From DAOOVD01 sp035369845 (GTDB lineage: Bacteria; Bacillota; Desulfotomaculia; Desulfotomaculales; Pelotomaculaceae): a DNA stretch of 44,976 nt. The translations under genes and the position numbers were made by a program. Shown here piece after piece: positions 38,962 to 44,976 of the stretch. Each line of letters opens with the position of its first letter. Position 1 is the stretch's first letter. The notes under the pieces were generated by a model, which was not told the DNA's origin, ran no database searches, and saw only the letters and a list, made by a program, of their open reading frames with translations. The stretch spans positions 1 to 44,976 of the forward strand of contig DAOOVD010000018.1 of NCBI GenBank assembly GCA_035369845.1. Direction: 5' to 3'.

Positions 38962-39870
38962 TTGGAAAGGGGAATAGCTTCTTTCAAATCCGGATTTGTG
39001 GCATTGCTGGGCAGGACGAACGTGGGCAAGTCCACGCTTCTGAACAGCCTCGTCGGAAAAAAAGTCGTCATAGTGTCCGACAAGCCCCAGACAACCAGGA
39101 ACAGAATTCTTTGCGTGCTTACCCGGGAAGATTCCCAGGTGATTTTTCTGGATACCCCGGGGATACACAAGCCGAAGCACAAGCTCGGCGACCACCTGGT
39201 AAAGGTGGCTCTGAAAACCCTGAAGGGCGTCGACGTCGTTCTCTTTCTGGTGGAGGCGCAAAACCCCCCGGGGCCCGGGGACCGTTTTACGGCCAGGCAA
39301 CTGGAAGGGGTGGACACCCCGGTGCTGCTGGTGATCAACAAGATTGACCTGATCAGGAAGGACCAGCTCCTTCTGGCCATCGACCGGTACAGGGAGCTTT
39401 ACCGGTTTGCGGAGATAATACCCGTTTCCGCGCTCAAAGGCGACAACCTGGCTCATCTCCTTGAGATTGTGAAGGGATACCTTCCCCCCGGTCCCAAATA
39501 CTACCCGGACGATATGCTCACCGACAAGCCCGAGTCTTTTATCGTCGCCGAAATAATCCGGGAGAAGATTCTCAACCTTACCGAGCAGGAAGTGCCCCAC
39601 TCGGTGGCCGTGGTCGTCGAGCAGATGGAGGAAAGGCCCGGCAACGTCGTATTTATCAACGCGCTGATATATACCGAGAAGGATTCGCAGAAAAAAATCC
39701 TGATCGGAAAAGGAGGGCAGATGCTGAAAAAAATCGGGCAGGCGGCCCGTGAAAACATAGAGGGCATATTCGGCACGAAGGTGTACATCGAATTGTGGGT
39801 CAAGGTGAAACCGGACTGGCGGAACAAGGAAGCCCAGCTTTACAGTTTCGGCTACCGTGAGAAGGAGTAG
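38962..39870 (+). CDS. era: GTPase Era
   Basis: Era is a ribosome-assembly GTPase that binds the 3' end of 16S rRNA. G1 GRTNVGKST, G3 DTPGI, G4 NKID and the C-terminal KH domain (KKILIGKGGQMLKKIGQAAR) are all present. The length of 302 residues is normal. The TTG start at 38962 has GGTGG upstream. It follows cdd as in other Firmicutes. Confidence 0.96.
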   Translation: MERGIASFKSGFVALLGRTNVGKSTLLNSLVGKKVVIVSDKPQTTRNRILCVLTREDSQVIFLDTPGIHKPKHKLGDHLVKVALKTLKGVDVVLFLVEAQNPPGPGDRFTARQLEGVDTPVLLVINKIDLIRKDQLLLAIDRYRELYRFAEIIPVSALKGDNLAHLLEIVKGYLPPGPKYYPDDMLTDKPESFIVAEIIREKILNLTEQEVPHSVAVVVEQMEERPGNVVFINALIYTEKDSQKKILIGKGGQMLKKIGQAARENIEGIFGTKVYIELWVKVKPDWRNKEAQLYSFGYREKE

Positions 39871-39935
39871 GCCGGAACCGCCGGTGCGGGTAAAAACCGC
39901 CCGCCCGGCGGCGGAGGCGAGGCTGTTGATGACGG

Positions 39936-40529
39936 TTAAAGGTCAAAAGCCTTTTTTGTTGAGTGTTCCGGGTTGCCGTCACCCCACCGGGGGAACAGGT
40001 CGTTGTCGATGCCGAGCAGGTCCAGGACGCGGCCGGCCGTCTGCGTTACCAGGTCTTCGACGGTTTGAGGCCGGTGGTAAAAGGCCGGAACGGGAGGCAT
40101 GATTGTCACGCCGATCCTGGCCAGCTTGAGCATATTTTCCAGGTGAACGGGGCTGAAGGGGGTTTCCCTCGGCAGGAGCACGAGTTTTCGTCCTTCCTTG
40201 ATGACAACGTCCGCCGCCCTGGCAATGAGGTTGTCCGAATAACCGCAGGCTATCGCGGCAAGAGTCTTCATGCTGCACGGGGCGATTACCATTCCCCGGT
40301 GCCGGAAAGATCCGCTGGAAACAGCAGCAGCCATATCACCGGGGCGATAGCAGCAGGAGGCCATGGAAGCGACCTGATCCGGGGTGCGGCCGGTTTCCAG
40401 TTCAATTGTGCGTTTTGCCCAGTCGCTCATGATCAGATGGGTTTCCACACCGCATTCTTTTAACAGCTTCAAAACCGTAATCCCGTAAATTGCTCCCGAA
40501 GCTCCCGTTATTCCCACCAATACACGCAA
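39936..40529 (-). CDS. ubiX: Flavin prenyltransferase UbiX
   Basis: This enzyme makes prenylated FMN, the cofactor of UbiD-type decarboxylases. VLVGITGASGAIYGITVLKL binds flavin at the N-terminus; MVIAPCSMKTLAAIACGYSD, RKLVLLPRETPFSPVHLENM and PPVPAFYHRPQTVEDLV are diagnostic. The TTG start at 40529 is set by AAAGGATG; upstream in-frame codons have no homology. Length is about 197 residues. It is convergent with era and divergent from recO. No ubiD gene is in the window. Confidence 0.92.
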   Translation of the reverse strand: MRVLVGITGASGAIYGITVLKLLKECGVETHLIMSDWAKRTIELETGRTPDQVASMASCCYRPGDMAAAVSSGSFRHRGMVIAPCSMKTLAAIACGYSDNLIARAADVVIKEGRKLVLLPRETPFSPVHLENMLKLARIGVTIMPPVPAFYHRPQTVEDLVTQTAGRVLDLLGIDNDLFPRWGDGNPEHSTKKAFDL

Positions 40530-40593
40530 AAAACAACATCCTTTCGATTCATGAATGGCCGCGGCCGGCGGCAACCGGGGGCAAATGCAAAGT

Positions 40594-40760
40594 CCGGTAT
40601 CGCATCCCCGCTTCGCCCGGTTCACTTGCCCGGCACTCAGGCTGTTAATAATCCCTGCCGAAAGTCAACGTTCTCTCTGGCATTGCCGGACGGGAACCGG
40701 GGGGTTCACCGGGTTCCGGCAATATTGCCGGCTTTCTCAAGCTCAAGGTTTCGGAGAGTA
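40594..40760. repeat. Palindromic intergenic repeat, diverged copy B
   Basis: The 318-nt gap between ubiX and recO contains two blocks similar to copy A at 8.9-9.15 kb: 40597-40627 (TATCGCATCCCCGCTTCGCC, continuing CGGTTCACTTGC) and 40719-40748 (CAATATTGCCGGCTTTCTCA, continuing AGCTCAAGGT). Between them a separate hairpin with GGGAACC / GGTTCC arms occurs. It has no coding potential. The copies differ in order and spacing of the blocks, so the boundaries are approximate. Confidence 0.45.
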
Positions 40761-40847
40761 TGTCCGACGGGCTGGAAACAAAAATTTCTTTAGCCATTAT
40801 ACAATATTTCAGCTTTGATAAAAACAATAAATCAAGGTGGAACTCTT

Positions 40848-41600
40848 ATGAAGCTATACAAAGCGGAAGCGGTGGTCCTGCGCGCCAGGGACTACGGAGA
40901 GGGAGACAAGTTGCTGACTCTTTATTCGAGGGAGTACGGCAAAATCAGGGCGGCCGCCCACGGAGTATCCAAGCCTTCAAGCCGTAAGCGCGGAGCCGTC
41001 CAGCCGTTCACCCTCGCCAGGTTTCTTCTTCGCCGGGGCCGGGAACTCGATTCGGTGAGCCAGTGCGAGGGTCTGGAGATGTTTTTGCCTTTGAGGGAGG
41101 ACCTTGAAAGGATCGCTTACGCCAGCTACATTGCCGAACTGGTCGATGCCGTGACCCCCGAGGGAGAGCCGAACGAGCCGCTTTTCCTCCTTCTGTTGGA
41201 CGCGTTGCGGCTGATGCCGGAGGGGGACCCCGAGTTACTCGCCCGCGCCTTCGAGATCAGGACGACCGCGTTTTCGGGCTACCGTCCCGTCCTCGAATCG
41301 TGTGTCAACTGTATGGGGGATGCCGCCGGCCGCATTTTTTTCAGCCCTGCGCTCGGCGGAGTCCTCTGCCCGGGGTGCCGGGCCGCGGACGTCGAAGCCG
41401 TGCCCTGCGGCAAGGCCGTGGCAGAGATTTTAAAGCTCATGCTGCGCTGGCGTCCCTCGCGGCTGCGCCAGCTCAAGGTCGATCCGGCAATTAAGAGGGA
41501 ACTGAGAGAGGTAATGCACCAGTACCTCAAATTCCACCTGGATAAAGACTTGAAGTCGTCGTCTTTTTTAAACAGGTTTGTATTAAAAAAGTACGAATGA
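40848..41600 (+). CDS. recO: DNA repair protein RecO
   Basis: RecO is the recombination mediator that anneals single strands and loads RecA with RecR. It has an N-terminal OB fold (YKAEAVVLRARDYGEGDKLL, TLYSREYGKIRAAAHGV) and a helical domain with a four-cysteine zinc site (CVNC and CPGC) around residues 160-185. The ATG at 40848 follows AAGGTGG. Length is 250 residues. The order era-recO-glyQS is typical of Firmicutes. Confidence 0.94.
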   Translation: MKLYKAEAVVLRARDYGEGDKLLTLYSREYGKIRAAAHGVSKPSSRKRGAVQPFTLARFLLRRGRELDSVSQCEGLEMFLPLREDLERIAYASYIAELVDAVTPEGEPNEPLFLLLLDALRLMPEGDPELLARAFEIRTTAFSGYRPVLESCVNCMGDAAGRIFFSPALGGVLCPGCRAADVEAVPCGKAVAEILKLMLRWRPSRLRQLKVDPAIKRELREVMHQYLKFHLDKDLKSSSFLNRFVLKKYE

Positions 41601-41654
41601 ATAAAAATAGCCCGGACAGGAGTAAATAATTAGTGGAAAGGAGTGTTGTCAAAA

Positions 41655-42086
41655 GTGACCAGTGAACTTGAAAAGATCGATATCATCAGGAAAAGGTTCG
41701 GAGTCGGTTATAAAGAGGCGAAAGAAGCCCTCGATGCGGCAGGCGGCGATCTGGTCCGGGCCCTGATTGATCTTGAAGAAAGGGACCGCAACTTTGGCGA
41801 ACGGATGCAGGCCAGAGGGCAGGAACTGGTGGGGCAGGTCAAGGAATTCTTTAATAAGAGCAGGGATTGCCGGATCAAGGTAAAACGCGGCGAGGAGACG
41901 GTCGCCGAAATCCCGGCCGCCCTCGGCGCGCTCGGGGTGATCGGTATCCTCGCCAGCAGCGAGATAGCTGCAATCGGGGCGCTCGGCACCATGGCCGCCA
42001 TGGCCGGAAAGTACACCCTGGAGTTCGAACGCAGGGAGCGCGGCCCGGAACCGGAATGCGGCGCGGCCGGGGATGCCGGCGTTTGA
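41655..42086 (+). CDS. UBA-like/DUF4342 protein
   Basis: At about 143 residues, the N-terminal helix bundle EKIDIIRKRFGVGYKEAKEA LDAAGGDL resembles the UBA-like domain also found in EF-Ts; the middle part (VKEFFNKSRDCRIKVKRGEE) and the following glycine/alanine-rich hydrophobic stretch match DUF4342, probably a membrane-associated helix pair. It often lies before glyQS in clostridia. The start is uncertain: the GTG at 41655 matches homology, with AAAGGAG 11 bases upstream. Function is unknown. Confidence 0.7.
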   Translation: MTSELEKIDIIRKRFGVGYKEAKEALDAAGGDLVRALIDLEERDRNFGERMQARGQELVGQVKEFFNKSRDCRIKVKRGEETVAEIPAALGALGVIGILASSEIAAIGALGTMAAMAGKYTLEFERRERGPEPECGAAGDAGV

Positions 42087-42095
42087 GGAATGGGA

Positions 42096-42124
42096 TTGAC
42101 TTATGGGCGGGAATTTGATAAATT
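42096..42124 (+). promoter_or_regulatory. Promoter of the glyQS T-box leader
   Basis: TTGACT (42096-42101), a 17-base spacer and TAAATT (42119-42124; GATAAAT overlaps) lie just before the start of the T-box RNA. Confidence 0.55.
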
Positions 42125-42136
42125 GGAAAAAAAATA

Positions 42137-42500
42137 CCGAGGCGATGAGGGAAAGAGTAGCCGGCCAAATGTTTTCAAAGAGAGCCCGGTCTGGTGAAAA
42201 CGGGCAGGACATAGCCGGTGAAAGGGGTTTCCGAGCTGCAAGAGGAACGCTGAGACAGGCGCGAAGTCCCGGGGCGCAAGAGGTGAAAGGCTGTCCGGGA
42301 TGCCGCCGGCAGGAACCGGACGGTTTTGCCGGCCAAAGGGTTTGTTTCAGTCAGTAAAGCTTGCGCACGATAAAGAGGGCGGTTTGTTTCCGAGGCTGAA
42401 CTAATTGCCTCGGAAATGACGTCAAACAGGGTGGAACCGCGGGAACAGGCTCCCGTCCCTGGTAGAGCGATACCGGGGGGCAGGGAGTTTTGCTTTTGCA
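42137..42500 (+). ncRNA. T-box riboswitch controlling glyQ-glyS
   Basis: The leader senses uncharged tRNA(Gly). Near the start GCGATGAGGGAAAGAGTAG is typical of the base of Stem I; AAAGAGAGCCC and GGTG near 42177-42196 fit the distal bulge and loop. The T-box sequence AGGGTGGAACCGCG at 42428-42441 is exact. The terminator follows, with CTCCC/GGGAG and CCC/GGG arms around 42450-42487, then TTTTGCTTTTG. The specifier should lie on the 3' side of Stem I near 42221-42233 (AAAGGGGTTTCC), which would read as a GGN codon; I could not fold it with certainty. At about 360 nt the leader is long for a glycine T-box. Confidence 0.9.
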
Positions 42501-42530
42501 AATATTATTTCAGTCAAGGAGGAAGTGAAG

Positions 42531-43409
42531 TTGAATTTTCAGGAACTGATCCTGACCCTGGATCAATTTTGGGCAAAGCAAAACTGTATCATCCAGCAGC
42601 CTTACGACGTGGAAAAGGGGGCGGGCACGATGAACCCGGCGACTTTTTTGCGCGCTCTGGGGCCGGAGCCGTGGCGGGTGGCTTACGTTGAGCCGTCCAG
42701 GCGGCCGACGGACGGCCGCTACGGCGAAAATCCCAACCGCCTGCAGCATTATTACCAGTACCAGGTCATTTTGAAACCTTCGCCCGACGATGTTCTCGAT
42801 GTTTATCTGGACAGCCTCAGGGCCATCGGCATTGACCCGGACGAGCACGACATCCGCTTTGTCGAAGACAACTGGGAATCGCCCACGCTGGGGGCATGGG
42901 GGCTTGGCTGGGAAGTTTGGCTGGACGGGATGGAGGTGACCCAGTTCACCTACTTCCAGCAGTGCGGCGGCATCGACTGCCGGCCTGTCTGCGCTGAAAT
43001 CACCTACGGGCTGGAGCGTCTCGCCATGTTTATACAGGGCGTGGACAGCGTTTTCGACATAACCTGGACGGAAGGCGTTACATACGGCGACGTTCATCAC
43101 CGCGGCGAAGTGGAGCACTCCCATTACAACTTTGAACTGGCCGATACGGACATGCTGTTCAAACTGTTCGACATGCACGAGCGGGAGGCTTTGAGGGTAA
43201 TTGAAAAGGGTTTCGTCCTGCCCGCTTTCGATCAGGTTCTCAAGTGTTCCCACACTTTCAACCTTTTGGACGCGCGGGGAGCGATAAGCGTGACGGAGCG
43301 CACCGGCTTCATCGCCAGGGTGCGTAACCTGGCCCGGCTTTGCGCCCAGGCTTATGTGGAACAGCGCCGGGAAATGGGATATCCCCTGCTCAAAAAAAGG
43401 GAGGCGTAG
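42531..43409 (+). CDS. glyQ: Glycyl-tRNA synthetase alpha subunit
   Basis: This is the catalytic subunit of the tetrameric bacterial GlyRS; it activates glycine and charges tRNA(Gly) together with GlyS. The opening MNFQELILTLDQFWAKQNCI, IQQPYDVEKGAGTMNPATFL, RRPTDGRYGENPNRLQHYYQ and WLDGMEVTQFTYFQQCGG are invariant blocks of class II active-site motifs. The TTG at 42531 is chosen because AAGGAGG is properly spaced for it; a GTG at 42525 is too close. Length is about 292 residues. It is expressed through the T-box when tRNA(Gly) is uncharged. Confidence 0.96.
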   Translation: MNFQELILTLDQFWAKQNCIIQQPYDVEKGAGTMNPATFLRALGPEPWRVAYVEPSRRPTDGRYGENPNRLQHYYQYQVILKPSPDDVLDVYLDSLRAIGIDPDEHDIRFVEDNWESPTLGAWGLGWEVWLDGMEVTQFTYFQQCGGIDCRPVCAEITYGLERLAMFIQGVDSVFDITWTEGVTYGDVHHRGEVEHSHYNFELADTDMLFKLFDMHEREALRVIEKGFVLPAFDQVLKCSHTFNLLDARGAISVTERTGFIARVRNLARLCAQAYVEQRREMGYPLLKKREA

Positions 43410-43413
43410 CTGT

Positions 43414-44976
43414 ATGGCTGACAATCCGAAAGACTACCTGCTCGAAATAGGCGTGGAAGAAATGCCCGCCAGGTTTATGGAACCGGCGTTGCTTGAACTT
43501 AAAGAAACGGCCTCGGTTATTCTGAAAGAACAGCGGCTGCCGTTTAAAAACGTGGAAACCTACGGCACACCGCGCCGTCTCACACTGTACGTGGAAGGCC
43601 TGGCCGGCAGCCAGGAGCCCCTGGAGGTGGAGGTAAAGGGACCGGCGGCAAAGGTGGCTTTCAAGCCGGACGGAACGCCCACCAGGGCGGCCGAGGGCTT
43701 TGCCAGAAGCCAGGGGGTGGCCGTGGACGACCTGATCAGGAAAGCCCTGGGTCACGTGGAGTATGTCTTTGCCGTAAAGAGGGAGGCCGGGCGGCCGGCC
43801 AGGGAAGTCCTGTCTGAAGTGGCGCCCGCTTTTATAAACGGGCTTCATTTTCCGAAACCGATGCGCTGGGGTGACCTCGAGGTCCGTTTTGCCAGGCCGA
43901 TACGCTGGATCGTATCGCTTTTCGGTGACGAAGTGGTGGAATTCGAGTTTGCCGGCCTGAAAGCCGGAAGAACGACGTGCGGCCACCGCTTTCTCAGCAA
44001 GGAGCCCGTTGTTCTGGCCTGTCCGGAGGAATATTTTAAAAAAATGCGCAGTAATTATGTCTTGGTTGATCCTGAAGAGCGCAGGCGCTGCATCTGGCAG
44101 CAGGTCCGGGAGCTTGCCGCGGCCGCAGGCGGCATGGTGGAGGAAGACGGGGATCTGCTTGACGAAATCAACAATCTCGTAGAATACCCCACGGCGCTGG
44201 TAGGTGAGTTCAGCCGGGATTACCTGAAGCTGCCCAGGGAAGTCCTGGTCACCCCGATGAGGGAGCACCAGCGTTACTTTCCGGTGGTGGGACCGGATGG
44301 AAACCTGCTTCCCAAATTCATTGCCGTGAAGAACGGAACTGCGGATCATCTCGATACCGTGAGGGCTGGCAATGAAAAGGTGTTGCGGGCAAGGCTGGCC
44401 GATGCCGATTTCTTTTTCCGGGAGGACCTCAAAACGCCTTTGGCCGAAAAGGTTCCCGCGCTGAAGAAGATTGTATTCCAGGAAAGCCTCGGCACTGTTT
44501 ACGACAAGGTGCTCAGACTGTCCACCCTGGCGGACTATCTCGCCAGCGAGGCCGGCGCGAGCGAGCAGGACAGGAGAGTGGCCTTGAGGGCCGCTCATCT
44601 GGCGAAGGCCGACCTTGTCACCAATATGGTCTATGAATTTCCGGAACTCCAGGGTGTCATGGGCAGGGAGTACGCCGAGCGTTCCGGGGAACCCCGGGAA
44701 GTGGCGCTGGCGGTATTCGAGCATTACCTGCCGCGTTTTGCAGGCGACCGGCTGCCGCGGACAATGCCCGGAAAAATATTGAGCATGGCGGACAAGATTG
44801 ACAATATCGTGGGCTGTTTCGCCATCGGCATCCAGCCGAGCGGCTCCCAGGACCCGTATGCCCTAAGGCGCCAGGCCCTGGGGATAAGCCATATCGTCCT
44901 CGACGGAAAATTTGCCGTCCGTCTGCCGGAACTTGTCGAAAAAGCCTACCGGGGCTACGAGGGAAAGGTTCAGCTC
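43414..44976 (+). CDS. glyS: Glycyl-tRNA synthetase beta subunit, 3' end outside window
   Basis: This is the beta subunit needed for tRNA(Gly) recognition. DYLLEIGVEEMPARFMEPAL opens the protein; YGTPRRLTLYVEGLA, FPKPMRWGDLEVRFARPIRW, VTPMREHQRYFPVV and the HD-domain part ADKIDNIVGCFAIGIQPSGS, QDPYALRRQALGI are conserved. The ATG at 43414 comes 4 nt after the glyQ stop, with AAGGGAGG upstream. The frame is open for 521 codons to the window edge; about 170 more codons with the anticodon-binding end are expected beyond it. Confidence 0.96.
   Translation, partial: MADNPKDYLLEIGVEEMPARFMEPALLELKETASVILKEQRLPFKNVETYGTPRRLTLYVEGLAGSQEPLEVEVKGPAAKVAFKPDGTPTRAAEGFARSQGVAVDDLIRKALGHVEYVFAVKREAGRPAREVLSEVAPAFINGLHFPKPMRWGDLEVRFARPIRWIVSLFGDEVVEFEFAGLKAGRTTCGHRFLSKEPVVLACPEEYFKKMRSNYVLVDPEERRRCIWQQVRELAAAAGGMVEEDGDLLDEINNLVEYPTALVGEFSRDYLKLPREVLVTPMREHQRYFPVVGPDGNLLPKFIAVKNGTADHLDTVRAGNEKVLRARLADADFFFREDLKTPLAEKVPALKKIVFQESLGTVYDKVLRLSTLADYLASEAGASEQDRRVALRAAHLAKADLVTNMVYEFPELQGVMGREYAERSGEPREVALAVFEHYLPRFAGDRLPRTMPGKILSMADKIDNIVGCFAIGIQPSGSQDPYALRRQALGISHIVLDGKFAVRLPELVEKAYRGYEGKVQL

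Noticed and set aside
42103..42357. 84-codon open frame before glyQ
   Set aside because: It is inside the T-box leader RNA and shows no protein similarity.

Overview
The window is a GC-rich chromosomal segment of a spore-forming, anaerobic Firmicute. The gene order and content best fit the Pelotomaculum/Desulfotomaculum side of the Peptococcaceae; this is inferred, because no rRNA or other decisive marker is present. Supporting points are the Bacillus/Clostridium-type core order (comEC - holA - rpsT - spoIIP - lepA - hemW - hrcA - grpE - dnaK - dnaJ - prmA - rsmE - mtaB, then rpsU, yqfC - yqfD - phoH - pgpH - ybeY - dgkA - cdd - era - recO - glyQ - glyS), several sporulation genes, an iron-only-hydrogenase-type regulator, a T-box glycyl-tRNA synthetase leader and an archaeal-type (group III) chaperonin inside the dnaK operon.

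Layout. Positions 1-6030 are a disturbed region: an IS21-family element with a frameshifted istA, an AT-rich two-HTH regulator, a comEC that has lost its N-terminal part, an ST7-like TPR protein with an unusual N-terminal domain, a scrap of a DNA methyltransferase and a MazEF-type toxin-antitoxin pair. 6056-8867 holds a thiamine-binding-type protein, holA and a nucleobase permease. 8931-9148 is a non-coding imperfect palindrome related to a second copy near 40.6-40.76 kb. On the minus strand follow a TM1266-type regulator, rpsT and a HepT/MNT toxin-antitoxin pair. 11114-16101 carries a small membrane protein, spoIIP, a small membrane protein in the yqxA position, lepA and hemW. 16113-25762 is the heat-shock and tRNA/rRNA-modification block: sigma-A promoter and perfect CIRCE, hrcA, group III chaperonin, grpE, dnaK, dnaJ, prmA, rsmE, mtaB. 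A HIT protein and rpsU follow.

Between rpsU and yqfC the conserved order is interrupted by accessory material: a GGDEF remnant, a three-gene ABC importer of the ABC_sub_bind/TrpXYZ type, an acetyltransferase remnant, and on the minus strand the most unusual locus here. This is a 335-residue protein with an LSm-like N-terminus followed by 23 cysteines and a C-x-P-F-x-F-G repeat array, and 3 nt behind it a radical SAM/SPASM enzyme. The arrangement looks like a peptide or protein substrate with its maturase. It lies divergent to, and close beside, the sporulation genes yqfC-yqfD.

From 32.3 kb to the right edge the core order resumes: yqfC, yqfD, phoH, pgpH, ybeY, a DgkA-PAP2 fusion, cdd, era, ubiX (minus), recO, a UBA/DUF4342 protein, a T-box leader, glyQ and glyS, the last cut by the window end. 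Most core genes are tightly packed, often overlapping or using GTG/TTG starts with strong Shine-Dalgarno sequences. I saw no tRNA, rRNA or CRISPR array.
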